DNA from: Paenibacillus sp. FSL R7-0204
Lineage (GTDB): Bacteria > Bacillota > Bacilli > Paenibacillales > Paenibacillaceae
Length of the DNA stretch: 64,000 nt
Assembly (NCBI RefSeq): GCF_038002225.1
Contig: NZ_JBBOCA010000001.1
Span: 5,208,001-5,272,000 of the forward strand
Direction of reading: 5' to 3'
Below are positions 34,196 to 42,619 of the stretch, in pieces. Made by a program: the position numbers and the translations under genes. Position 1 is the stretch's first letter. Every line of letters begins with the position of its first letter. The notes beneath the pieces were generated by a model. It searched no databases and had not been told where the DNA came from. It saw only the letters and a list, made by a program, of their open reading frames with translations.

Positions 34196-35584
34196 CTACC
34201 CCGAACCCTCCATCAATCTAAGAAGTATGGTGCCGAACGCCCGCTCGAACGCCGGTCCGCTGTTCACAATCGGGATATCACTTTCGATCTGCTGGTCAAA
34301 TTCGGCACTGGCAGGCACGTAGCCGGCCAGTGCCGGTTCGTACCGGAAGCTGTCACTGAGGCCCGAGCCGAGCAGCTCACCGACCTTCTCCGGGGTAAAC
34401 AGGTCACCGTGATAACGGAAGCTGTGATTATAGCGGGTGACAATCACTTTGGTCTTGGCATTGAGATAGGCGGCAGAATCCCGTTCAAGCACTAATTCAA
34501 TATTCCGCAGGGTGCTTAGCACCGAATACAGGTTGTTAGGAACACACAGTCCGAAGGTATCCATATGAATCAGCGCACTCTCCATCTGCCGCATGGCATC
34601 CAGGGGAAGATCGAGTACGACAAGGTTGAAGTTATTCCGCAGAGCCGATAACAATCCGGCCAGCTTCTCGCTGGTGTAGAATTGCTGAATCGCCCGCTTG
34701 TCCTGGAATCCGTAGCTGAGTGTAGTCATCCACAGATTCCCCTGAACAGGAAAAGCATTGGTCCTGTAATCCTGCGGCTTCGCCAGCATCCGGATCAAAG
34801 AACTCCCCAGATGCTCATCCTTGTGCGCCTGTTCATCAAATCCGCTGAAATACAAGTTAATCCCTCTGTATTCAGTATCCATATCCACAAGAATAGTGTT
34901 CAGTCCGCGTTTTGCAGCTTCTGCCGCCAGATTGACCGCGGTGCTCGTCAGCCCGCTGCCCCGGTGTCCGGTCACCGCCACGACCCGGCTCATCCCCCGG
35001 CTGATGTTCGCCAGCTCCCGGGAGAGCGGGTCAGTGGACTGGATCGCTTCTGCATCCTTCCCTTTGGAACGGAACCTGTCCAGAAAAGAACGCTTCTTGC
35101 CCTTCAGCTCACCCGGTTCACTCTCCCGGGCTGGCGTGAAGCGCATTTCTAGGCTGCCTGATCCTAACCCATTATTCCTCTGACGATCTGCAAGCTGTGC
35201 CAAAGCCTGCTTCACCAATGCGATTGGCAGCCTGGGCGTATGATATTCAAGAACGCTGAGCCCCAGATATTGTCTTGCAAGCGATGACCAGGCTTCTCTC
35301 TGACCCGGGTCTCTCGTTAATATAATTACCGGAGTGTCTTCCCGTGCCTGGGATAGATGCTCTAACAAAGTATGAACAGACTCCTTGTCAGCAGCCAGTC
35401 CGTCCGGCAATCCTTCGTCTGTAATCACAACAGCTTCCGGTCCGGGAAGGGTGGAATTCTGCAATAATCCGGCGGCTTCCCGGACCCGCAGGCTCCCGTC
35501 ATTCATCGTGGTCCACGGATCTGCGATATGGGCAGTGATGTACCCGTGAGCTGTACCTGCGAGTAGAAGTACCCTCATTTTCAA
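34196..35584 (-). CDS. TadZ/CpaE-like receiver-MinD protein
   Basis: 462 residues, first gene of the minus-strand secretion operon. The N-terminal ~150 residues look like a receiver-type fold (EAVVITDEGLPDG, TPVIILTRDP), as in CpaE. The MinD-like half has VTGHRGSGLTSTAVNLA, a P-loop lacking the usual Lys, then ILVDMDTEYRGINLYF and LVVLDLPLDAMRQ. CpaE/TadZ proteins place Tad pili in the cell. The P-loop change suggests weak or no ATPase activity, as reported for some TadZ proteins. ATG 35584 lies 6 nt after AGAGGATT. The prepilin peptidase is divergent from it, with a 150-bp intergenic region holding no promoter I can rate highly for this strand. Confidence 0.75.
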   Translation of the reverse strand: MKMRVLLLAGTAHGYITAHIADPWTTMNDGSLRVREAAGLLQNSTLPGPEAVVITDEGLPDGLAADKESVHTLLEHLSQAREDTPVIILTRDPGQREAWSSLARQYLGLSVLEYHTPRLPIALVKQALAQLADRQRNNGLGSGSLEMRFTPARESEPGELKGKKRSFLDRFRSKGKDAEAIQSTDPLSRELANISRGMSRVVAVTGHRGSGLTSTAVNLAAEAAKRGLNTILVDMDTEYRGINLYFSGFDEQAHKDEHLGSSLIRMLAKPQDYRTNAFPVQGNLWMTTLSYGFQDKRAIQQFYTSEKLAGLLSALRNNFNLVVLDLPLDAMRQMESALIHMDTFGLCVPNNLYSVLSTLRNIELVLERDSAAYLNAKTKVIVTRYNHSFRYHGDLFTPEKVGELLGSGLSDSFRYEPALAGYVPASAEFDQQIESDIPIVNSGPAFERAFGTILLRLMEGSG

Positions 35585-35734
35585 TCCTCTTTCATTGTGA
35601 ATTTGCCTGGTATAGAACCCCGGCCTTCAGCCTTGACACAATACGGCACATCATGAGAACATTTTCCATAAAACGACTAATAGTGCAGAGCACAAAACCC
35701 AGCACAGCACACAGAATCCGAGGCGGTGTCCTAT

Positions 35735-36154
35735 ATGAAACTCCTATTGTTATCCAGCCTTATGCTAATACTGATCTTATGTAGCTTAAGTGATATCCGC
35801 CGGCGCAAGATTCCCAATATGCTGACAGCCTTAATTCTGGGAGTGGGCATTCTTCATATGATCCTGTACGGGTCTCTGCTGAACTCGCTTAACGGTTTGC
35901 TTCTTCCCGCCGCCCCCCTTCTTCTCTTGCGCAGGTACTCCCGTTCGATTGGAGCAGGAGACATTAAGCTAATCTCGGCTGTAGGGGTATGGCTGGGAGG
36001 ACTCCTCAATCTGGCCCTGTTCGGTGCGGCTTGTCTGTTATGTGCTGCGGTTCTGCTCTTGAAGCGGACCTACCGGCAGGAGTTTCCCGGCTCCGTGCCC
36101 TTCGCTCCTTTTCTTACTGTTCCAGTCATTCTGACCGTGTTAATTATGTATTAA
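35735..36154 (+). CDS. Short type IV prepilin peptidase (TadV/CpaA-like)
   Basis: 139 residues from ATG 35735, about 8 nt after GAGGCGG; GTG 35726 overlaps that site. The protein has only the A24 peptidase half: membrane helices with the catalytic Asp in LSDIRRRKIPN and the second in GAGDIKL. The N-methylation half seen in long PilD proteins is missing, as in TadV/CpaA. It cuts leader peptides of prepilins at the inner face of the membrane, so the pilin-like peptide and pseudopilins in the divergent operon are its likely substrates. A TTGACA at 35633-35638 could be the -35, but its -10 is weak. Confidence 0.85.
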   Translation: MKLLLLSSLMLILILCSLSDIRRRKIPNMLTALILGVGILHMILYGSLLNSLNGLLLPAAPLLLLRRYSRSIGAGDIKLISAVGVWLGGLLNLALFGAACLLCAAVLLLKRTYRQEFPGSVPFAPFLTVPVILTVLIMY

Positions 36155-36355
36155 CTTGATTTGATTTAGCTTTTTTCAATTGGTAATATTTCCTTCTGTT
36201 TTTAATTAATCCAATGGCAGGTGATTTGAAACAGGCCCTATTACCCAAATTAAGGTGCAAATGCGAAATATTATACAGACCTATAGACAGCATAATTTTC
36301 CGGCGAACCGCTTATTATGATGTAGATCAATCGAACTAAACGTTCGTCCTAACGA

Positions 36356-36400
36356 AAAAGAGCGTTCCACAGTCTCTATCGGCTGTGAAACGCTCTTTAT
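36356..36400. terminator. Bidirectional terminator between prepilin peptidase and dck
   Basis: Hairpin AAAGAGCGTTCCACAG/CTGTGAAACGCTCTTT with one mismatch and a 10-base loop, flanked by A-rich sequence on the left and T-rich on the right. It should end transcripts from both convergent sides. The 200 bp between it and the prepilin peptidase gene shows no other feature I can name. Confidence 0.75.
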
Positions 36401-36415
36401 TTGTAAATAAACACT

Positions 36416-37069
36416 TTATGCTTGTGCCGCCCGCTGCCCGATCGTCCGTCCTACCTGCTCCAGGATCGCAGACACCGAAGCCGGGTCCTTCACATCATAC
36501 TCGTCAATGTTCAGGCGCAGCACCGGGCAGGCGCTGAATTCGTTGATCCACTGGGAATACCTGCCGTGCATATGCTCCCAGTAGGAGACGTCAGTCTGGA
36601 TTTCCATCTCGCGCCCGCGCTCATTGATCCGGGTCAGGATCGAAGGCAGGCTGCCTTCAATATAGATCAGCACATCGGGATGCGGGAAGTATGGCGTCAT
36701 CACCATAGCCTCGTAGAGGCTGGTATAGGTTGCGTAATCTGTCGGGGACATGGTGCCTTGGTCGGCGTGCATTTTTGCGAAAATCCCGGTGTCTTCATAA
36801 ATCGAACGGTCCTGCACGAACCCGCCGCCCAGCTCGAACATCTTCTTCTGCTCCTTGAAGCGTTCCGCCAGGAAATAGATCTGCAGGTGGAAGCTCCACC
36901 GCTCAAAATCGTGGTAGAACTTCTCCAGGTACGGGTTATGATCCACCTGCTCCAGCGAGGTCTGGAAATTCAGGCGCTGCGCGAGTGCTGCGGTCAGCGT
37001 CGACTTGCCGACGCCTACGGTACCGGCTACCGTGATAATTGCATTGTCCGGGATGTTGTAACTATTCAT
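36416..37069 (-). CDS. dck: Deoxyadenosine/deoxycytidine kinase
   Basis: 217 residues, the same length as B. subtilis Dck and highly similar to my memory of it. Walker A is GTVGVGKST near the N-terminus. FERWSFHLQIYFLAERFKEQ and FVQDRSIYEDTGIFA (with the DRS substrate loop) follow, then the lid RINERGREMEIQ. It phosphorylates deoxyadenosine and deoxycytidine in the salvage route. The ATG overlaps the stop of the dgk gene (ATGA), so the two kinases are made together. A terminator follows at 36356-36400. Confidence 0.9.
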   Translation of the reverse strand: MNSYNIPDNAIITVAGTVGVGKSTLTAALAQRLNFQTSLEQVDHNPYLEKFYHDFERWSFHLQIYFLAERFKEQKKMFELGGGFVQDRSIYEDTGIFAKMHADQGTMSPTDYATYTSLYEAMVMTPYFPHPDVLIYIEGSLPSILTRINERGREMEIQTDVSYWEHMHGRYSQWINEFSACPVLRLNIDEYDVKDPASVSAILEQVGRTIGQRAAQA

Positions 37070-37689
37070 TTCATAAGCTCCTTTACTTGCTGCGTGATGG
37101 CGGTGAAATCTTCGGGATTCTCCACGAAATCCACCTGATTTCCGTCGATGGTGACGATTACGGTGGACGGTTCGCGGCGGGCCAGTGAGGCCATCGCATC
37201 GTCATAATCCTCAATTAACTGCTGGAGGTAGGCAGGGGCAATGATCTCTTCGAAAGTACGCGCACGCTTGGCAATCCGGGCCAGCAGCGTATCCAGATCC
37301 GCCCGGATATACAGAATGATGTTCGGTTTGGGGAAATCATCGGTCAGAATATGATAGATCTCCCGGTATTTGTCCCGTTTCGATCCCTTCAGCGTCCGTT
37401 CCCCGAAGATCAGATTCTTGTAGATATGATAATCCGAAATGACCGGCTTCCCTTGATCTATGTACTGCACAGTCGTGTCTTCCAGCTGCTTGAACCGGTT
37501 GCAGAGGAAGAACATCTCAAGCTGGAAGCTCCAGTCGTCCATATTCTGATAGAACTTGTCCAGAAACGGATTCTCGTCGACAATTTCTTTAATGACCGGA
37601 AGCTGCAATTCACTGGCGAGCATGGTGGCGAGGGTGGTTTTACCGGCTCCAATCGGGCCTTCCACGGCTATAAAAGGTGCATGTTTCAT
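37066..37689 (-). CDS. dgk: Deoxyguanosine kinase
   Basis: 207 residues from ATG 37689, identical in length to B. subtilis Dgk; the upstream TTG at 37710 lies inside the ribosome-binding site GAGGAGG. Walker A is EGPIGAGKTT. WSFQLEMFFLCNRFKQLEDT and the loop VISDYHIYKNLIF match the deoxyguanosine kinase branch of the family. It salvages deoxyguanosine as the first step toward dGTP, while the overlapping dck gene handles dA and dC. Confidence 0.9.
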   Translation of the reverse strand: MKHAPFIAVEGPIGAGKTTLATMLASELQLPVIKEIVDENPFLDKFYQNMDDWSFQLEMFFLCNRFKQLEDTTVQYIDQGKPVISDYHIYKNLIFGERTLKGSKRDKYREIYHILTDDFPKPNIILYIRADLDTLLARIAKRARTFEEIIAPAYLQQLIEDYDDAMASLARREPSTVIVTIDGNQVDFVENPEDFTAITQQVKELMK

Positions 37690-37741
37690 TAACGCTAATT
37701 TCCTCCTCAAGTACGGACAATTCCAAAAAACAGACTAAATT

Positions 37742-37750
37742 ATTGTACCA
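37742..37750 (-). promoter_or_regulatory. Candidate extended -10 promoter of dgk-dck
   Basis: Minus-strand TGGTACAAT (TGn + TACAAT) 52 bp upstream of dgk. No clear -35 is present at 17 nt, as often with extended -10 promoters. Confidence 0.4.
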
Positions 37751-37875
37751 CAGGAGCGCCGCCAAGAACGGTTAATTTTCAAAGAAACTTTTCAGGGCCA
37801 AGCAGCGTCTATATTCAAGGTAATATATTCTTTATTTACCTAATTCAGTAGTTTCCTAAGAGAGTAGAGGATATC

Positions 37876-39411
37876 ATGAAGAAAAAAAGAAATTTGCTGG
37901 TGAGCATGGTAATGGGGTTGACAGCGTGTCTGGCTCTTTGGACTCCCGGGGCTGCAACAGCAGCAGCTAGTGGCGGTGGCTCCGGCATCTCGTCCTACGG
38001 ACCCGACTATCTGATTAAGGATGACGGTACCCTGTGGGTCTGGGGTGAGACGAAGTCCGTACCTACGCAGGTACACGGACTAAGTGATGTACAAGCTTCT
38101 TTCCCGCTATATTACAGTGCAATGGTAGCCACCAAGGATGGCTCGGTCTGGAAGTGGGAGAGCAACGCCCGCACTATGGCCATCGAAGTTAAGCCAGTGC
38201 CGGAATTGAAGAATATAACCAGTTTCCAAAGAGTATACCCCCGTCATTTGGCAGTCACCGGAGAGGGTACGGTATATACTTCAGTTACGTCAACTGACGA
38301 TAATACGACTCCTCCGTTTGCGCCTGTTCCAGGCCTGGATCACGTTGCAGCTATCTCTCAATATTCCGAGAGCAACAAGCTTAACAATAAGGTTAGCAGC
38401 TGGAAGCGTTATCTGTTCTTGAAGACAGACGGGACGGTCTGGACCAGTATTGACGAACTTGCCACTTTTACACCCGTTGCCAATCTGAAGGATATTGTTC
38501 AGCTCGAACAGAATTATGCGCTCAGCAAGGATGGCAGCGTCTGGAGCTTGCCCGTCCAGGATAGTTATGACCCGCAGACCTATAGTGACCCGGTGCAGAT
38601 AACTGCAACCCCATTTTCCGGCTTAAAAGATATTCAGGCACTGTACAACAATGGCCGCAGCCGGCTCGCGATTGACAAGCAATCCCGTCTATGGTTCTGG
38701 GGCTCCACGGTCACCGGATATTCGGATGGAACCACGTATCAGGATGAACCCGTTCCGGTTGTCTTCTCAGGGATCAGCAAGGTGACCGATGCCTACATCG
38801 TTGAACAATCTATTGTCGCCCTGACCTCAGACGGCAAGGTCTATGCGGCTTCGATTGCTGCTGAGCTTATGTCGCCGAATGCAAAGTTCACCTTGCTTGC
38901 TTCCGATATTCAGTCGATGAAGGGCGACAGAAGGCATATTATTATGCAGAAAAATGATGGCACGCTCTGGGGCTGGGGTGTAAACAAGAATGCTCAGCTC
39001 GGATACGGAACCTATGAATTCAGCTATAAGCAGCCTGTCCCGATGCAGAAGCCGATCTCCGTTACCCTGAATAGCGAATCCATCGCCTTCACGAACGGAG
39101 TAATTACCCGGGGCGGACAGAATTTCATTCCGCTGCGTTCGCTGTTCACTAAGATGGGAGCTACTATCGGTTATTCCATGGACAAAGTGGTAACGATCAC
39201 CGGTACCGCTGCCGACAAAACCCCGCTAACCATCGTCATCAAGACCGTGAACGGAGCTACCACCGTAAATGGTAAAAGCGTCACTCTGGCAACACCGCCA
39301 TTTGTAGTTAATGGTACCGTCTACCTGCCGCTGCGTTTCATCAGCGAACAGCTCGGCGCCAAGGTCGACTGGCTGCCGCAGGAGAGCAGAATTGCGATTA
39401 GTATGAAGTAA
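37876..39411 (+). CDS. Exported RCC1-repeat protein with C-terminal stalk domain
   Basis: 511 residues with a signal peptide (LVSMVMGLTACLALW, cleavage after AAATA or so). Residues ~40-375 carry RCC1-like propeller units, each with a DGTLWVWG/DGSVWKWE-type motif; I count about seven, the last reading NDGTLWGWGVNKNAQLGYG. Residues ~395-511 are a copper-amine-oxidase-N-like stalk domain with FIPLRSLFTKMGATIGY and LPLRFISEQLGAKVDW. Such fusions are common in Paenibacillus. The extracellular propeller may bind a wall or polysaccharide ligand. It is a single gene, in the opposite direction to dgk and convergent with nspC. Confidence 0.8.
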   Translation: MKKKRNLLVSMVMGLTACLALWTPGAATAAASGGGSGISSYGPDYLIKDDGTLWVWGETKSVPTQVHGLSDVQASFPLYYSAMVATKDGSVWKWESNARTMAIEVKPVPELKNITSFQRVYPRHLAVTGEGTVYTSVTSTDDNTTPPFAPVPGLDHVAAISQYSESNKLNNKVSSWKRYLFLKTDGTVWTSIDELATFTPVANLKDIVQLEQNYALSKDGSVWSLPVQDSYDPQTYSDPVQITATPFSGLKDIQALYNNGRSRLAIDKQSRLWFWGSTVTGYSDGTTYQDEPVPVVFSGISKVTDAYIVEQSIVALTSDGKVYAASIAAELMSPNAKFTLLASDIQSMKGDRRHIIMQKNDGTLWGWGVNKNAQLGYGTYEFSYKQPVPMQKPISVTLNSESIAFTNGVITRGGQNFIPLRSLFTKMGATIGYSMDKVVTITGTAADKTPLTIVIKTVNGATTVNGKSVTLATPPFVVNGTVYLPLRFISEQLGAKVDWLPQESRIAISMK

Positions 39412-39687
39412 TAAGGAGCTTGGAGGAACAAGATCCTTTGCTGAGTTACAAGCTGTCATAAAAGAAAACTAGGGTTCGTGATAAAATCCAAATGTTGTAC
39501 ATTATGCAGGATTTCCATTGGCGGGTAAGGAGTAGCGGGAAGCGGGGATCGAGTCTTAAACCTACTATATAAATTGAACTAATGATTTTTATGTTTTGGG
39601 AATAGCCGTGACTCCAGAGAAGTTTTGCACTTCCAGCCGCTGCCCTTCTGCAGATTTCTTGATATATACCGTTCTATCCGCCCACCC
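39412..39687. other. Intergenic stretch, nothing coding seen
   Basis: Between the RCC1-like gene and the nspC terminator I see no reading frame with coding character, no repeat and no RNA motif. It contains A/T-rich runs near 39560-39600 only. Confidence 0.5.
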
Positions 39688-39722
39688 AAAAAGCGCCCCC
39701 TCAGCCTAAGCTGAGGGGGCAC
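39688..39722 (-). terminator. Rho-independent terminator of the carboxyspermidine operon
   Basis: Perfect 11-bp stem GCCCCCTCAGC/GCTGAGGGGGC (39695-39705, 39710-39720). On the minus strand it is followed by GCTTTTT, 40 bp after the nspC stop. Confidence 0.85.
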
Positions 39723-39758
39723 TTCTATTATAACTATCTATTTATTGTCATCAACCGG

Positions 39759-40910
39759 TTAAGACAACCGGCCGCTGAAGTCACTATATTCGAACTCGCG
39801 GATCACCTTGAGGCCTTCTTCTTCATTATAAGAAGCGATGGCCGGGAGGTTGACGCCGTTGAACATGTGGTTCTTCACCATGGAGTAATGCGCCATGTCG
39901 GTGAAGATCAGCTTATCGCCGTATTTGAGCGGCTCCGGGAAGGAATAATCGCCAATAACATCCCCCGCCAGGCAGGTCATGCCGCCCAGCCGGTAGGTGT
40001 AAGGGAATTCGCCCGGTTCTCCGGCACCGATAATGCCCGGACGGTAAGGCATCGCCAGCACATCCGGCATATGGCATTCCGCCGAAGTATCGAGAATCGC
40101 GATGTCCATGCCGTTATGCATCGTGTCGAGTACCGTTGCAACCAGATAACCAGTGTTCAAGGCAACGGCCTCTCCCGGCTCCAGATAGATCTCCACGTTG
40201 TACGTCTCTTTCATATGCAGAATGCACTTGATCAAGGTGTCGAGATCATAGTCAGGACGGGTAATATGATGCCCGCCGCCGAAGTTCAGCCATTTCATAC
40301 CGTGCAGATATTGCCCGAACTTCTCTTCTACGACCTTAAGCGTACGCTCCAGCGTATCCGAGTTCTGTTCGCACATGGTATGGAAATGCAGACCGTCAAT
40401 GCCGTCCAGCTCGTCCGGCCGGAAGTTCGGCAGGGTTACGCCCATACGGGAGAAGTTGTAGCAAGGATCATACAGCGGCACTTCAATCTCGGAATACTCC
40501 GGATTGACGCGGATGCCGCAGCTAATCTGCTTCGGTGCGTTCTGCACGCGCTGCTTGAACCGGCTCCACTGGTCGAACGAGTTGAATACCATATGATCGC
40601 TGTAGCGAAGCAGTTCATCGAACTCGCGGTCGATATAAGCGGGTGCATAGACATGCACCTCTTTGCCCATCTCCTCGAAGCCCAGCCGGGCTTCGAACAG
40701 GGAGCTGGAGGTTACGCCATGCAGGTATTTGCCGACCAGCGGGTACATGGCGTGCATGGAGAAGCCTTTTTGCGCGAGAAGAATCTTGGCTCCGCTCTGC
40801 TCCTGCACGTAATTGAGTGTCTCCAGGTTCTTCGTCAGCAGACGCTCGTCCACGAGATAGGCAGGAGACGGCAGATTGCTGATATCAATATCGATGTCCT
40901 TGTTCTTCAT
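39759..40910 (-). CDS. nspC: Carboxynorspermidine/carboxyspermidine decarboxylase
   Basis: 383 residues from ATG 40910, 9 nt after TAAGG; ATG 40916 is also possible. It belongs to the fold III PLP decarboxylases (alanine-racemase type). The PLP lysine is in LLAQKGFSMHA, the phosphate-binding Gly-rich turn is NFGGGHHITR, and the substrate/cofactor loops are EPGEAVALNTG and DTSAECHMPD. It decarboxylates carboxyspermidine (or carboxynorspermidine) to the free polyamine. The partner dehydrogenase gene ends 11 bp upstream, so both are one operon from the promoter at 42212-42240 to the terminator at 39688. Confidence 0.9.
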   Translation of the reverse strand: MKNKDIDIDISNLPSPAYLVDERLLTKNLETLNYVQEQSGAKILLAQKGFSMHAMYPLVGKYLHGVTSSSLFEARLGFEEMGKEVHVYAPAYIDREFDELLRYSDHMVFNSFDQWSRFKQRVQNAPKQISCGIRVNPEYSEIEVPLYDPCYNFSRMGVTLPNFRPDELDGIDGLHFHTMCEQNSDTLERTLKVVEEKFGQYLHGMKWLNFGGGHHITRPDYDLDTLIKCILHMKETYNVEIYLEPGEAVALNTGYLVATVLDTMHNGMDIAILDTSAECHMPDVLAMPYRPGIIGAGEPGEFPYTYRLGGMTCLAGDVIGDYSFPEPLKYGDKLIFTDMAHYSMVKNHMFNGVNLPAIASYNEEEGLKVIREFEYSDFSGRLS

Positions 40911-40921
40911 GGCCATGCGCC

Positions 40922-42121
40922 TTAATCCAGCAGCGTCGGCGAGAAATCTTCTTGCCAAGGCAGGCCGTGTTTGTTAAGAGCATCCATGAACGGATCGGGA
41001 TCGAACTCTTCGATATTGTGTACGCCCGGCTTGTTCCAGATACCTTTGATAATCATCATTGCCCCAATCATCGCAGGAACGCCTGTAGTGTAGGAAATGG
41101 CCTGTGAGCCAACCTCTCTATAGCACTCTTCGTGATCGCAGACATTATAGACATAATAGGTCTTAGGCTGGCCGTCTTTGGTTCCTTGAATGATACAGCC
41201 GATATTGGTTTTACCTTTGGTTCTTGGTCCCAGGGAAGCCGGGTCAGGCAGAATGGCCTTCAGGAACTGCAAAGGAATAATCTCTTTACCTTCATAATTG
41301 ATCGGCTCAATAGAAGTCATGCCGACATTCTCAAGCACCTTCAGGTGGGTCAGATAGTTCTGCGAGAAGGTCATCCAGAAGCGGATTTTCTTCACGCCAG
41401 GGATATTAACAGCCAGGGATTCCAGCTCTTCATGGTACAAAAGATAGATGTCCTTCGGACCGATCTCCGGGAGATCGTATACTTTCTTCTCGGACAGCGG
41501 CGCTGTCTCAATCCACTCGCCATTCTCGAAGTAACGCCCGTTCGCTGTGATCTCGCGGATATTAATCTCAGGATTGAAGTTGGTCGCAAACGGATAACCG
41601 TGGTCGCCCGCGTTCGCATCCACAATATCAATCGTATGGATCTCGTCAAAATAATGCTTCTGCGCATAAGCCGTAAATACACCGGTTACGCCAGGGTCGA
41701 AGCCGCTGCCGAGCAGCGCTGTAATTCCGGCCTTCTCGAATCTTTCCTTGTAAGCCCATTGCCAGGAATATTCAAACTTCGCAGTATCCTGCGGTTCGTA
41801 ATTCGCTGTATCCACATAGTGCACTCCGGTAGCCAGGCAGGCATCCATGATCGTCAGATCCTGGTAAGGAAGAGCCACATTAATCACGACATCCGGCTGG
41901 AAGCTCTTGATCAGCTCAATCACTTCTTCCGTATTGTCAGCATCCAGCTTGGCCGTAGAAATCTTAGTCAGGCCCCCGTCCAGCTTCTCCTTGAGCGCAT
42001 CGCACTTCGACACCGTACGGCTGGCAATGCAGATCTCTTCGAATACATCCGGGTTCTGGCAGCATTTATGAACAACAACGCTCGCTACACCGCCAGCGCC
42101 AATAATTAACGCTTTTCCCAA
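40922..42121 (-). CDS. Carboxynorspermidine dehydrogenase (saccharopine dehydrogenase family)
   Basis: 399 residues. The N-terminal Rossmann motif ALIIGAGGVASVVVHKC binds NADPH; the saccharopine-dehydrogenase-type C-terminal domain includes TALLGSGFDPGVTGVFTAYA and DANAGDHGYPFATNFNPE. The enzyme reductively condenses aspartate semialdehyde with a diamine to give carboxyspermidine (or carboxynorspermidine). Adjacent nspC completes an alternative, SAM-independent polyamine route. The first gene of the operon, it has a TTGATT-N17-TATAAT promoter about 90 bp upstream. Confidence 0.9.
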   Translation of the reverse strand: MGKALIIGAGGVASVVVHKCCQNPDVFEEICIASRTVSKCDALKEKLDGGLTKISTAKLDADNTEEVIELIKSFQPDVVINVALPYQDLTIMDACLATGVHYVDTANYEPQDTAKFEYSWQWAYKERFEKAGITALLGSGFDPGVTGVFTAYAQKHYFDEIHTIDIVDANAGDHGYPFATNFNPEINIREITANGRYFENGEWIETAPLSEKKVYDLPEIGPKDIYLLYHEELESLAVNIPGVKKIRFWMTFSQNYLTHLKVLENVGMTSIEPINYEGKEIIPLQFLKAILPDPASLGPRTKGKTNIGCIIQGTKDGQPKTYYVYNVCDHEECYREVGSQAISYTTGVPAMIGAMMIIKGIWNKPGVHNIEEFDPDPFMDALNKHGLPWQEDFSPTLLD

Positions 42122-42211
42122 ATTAATAACCCCCTAATTATGCTTAAGTTATTAGTTATTAGCCTTGCTGCTCTGGAACAGGCTACATCCTATGAAAAAT
42201 CAACAACGCTG

Positions 42212-42240
42212 ATTATACAGAAACTTTCTCAATAAATCAA
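42212..42240 (-). promoter_or_regulatory. SigA-type promoter of the carboxyspermidine operon
   Basis: Minus-strand TTGATT (42240-42235), 17 nt, TATAAT (42217-42212). Perfect -10 and good spacing, about 90 bp from the start at 42121. Confidence 0.75.
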
Positions 42241-42619
42241 TAAAATCCGACAAAAACTGTGATCTTCCGTGTAAAATCTGCAGTTTTCTACATTAATACT
42301 CTGTAATTCACTTCATTACACTGAAATCCTTCGTTTTCCTTCGCTTTTAACCTTAATAAATTGAATCCCAGCTTAGGGCTCCGTCCACATGTCAGTCCAT
42401 CAGGCCAACCGGATAATTATATCACAACGGCGGTGTTGTTCAACTTTTTTATTTCAAATTTAAGCAAGGCCAGCCGGACAAAAGTGCAAATGAGGCACAT
42501 TATAATAACTTACCCGTTTTTCGCTGCCGTTAACTGATCACTGTAAAGGTCACCCAATGTTAACTAATGATCCGGTCCATCCGTGTATTATGCGTAACCC
42601 TGTCTATCCCATACCTCTG
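42241..42619. other. Intergenic stretch, nothing coding seen
   Basis: An AT-rich region between the carboxyspermidine promoter and the end of the AraC-family gene. I see no gene. The sequence AAAGTGCAAATGAGGCACATTATAATA near 42479 has a chance resemblance to AAGGTGCAAATGCG near 36250, of unknown meaning. Confidence 0.4.

Noticed and set aside
22225..35584. Classical T7SSb locus
   Set aside because: WXG100, YukD and EssC-type genes are present, but EssA, EssB and EsaA are not; the positions hold Tad-like genes, so the standard label would mislead.
29182..35584. ComG-type competence or ordinary type IV pilus locus
   Set aside because: The SAF-domain protein, two TadB/TadC-type platform proteins and CpaF-type ATPase match Tad organisation, not ComG, which has a single platform protein and ComGC-type pilins.
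37840..38076. Minus-strand frame of 78 codons
   Set aside because: Covers the signal peptide and first repeats of the RCC1-like gene on the plus strand.
39867..42109. Two long plus-strand frames (352 and 325 codons)
   Set aside because: They are opposite the nspC and dehydrogenase genes, both with clear family motifs, a promoter and a terminator.
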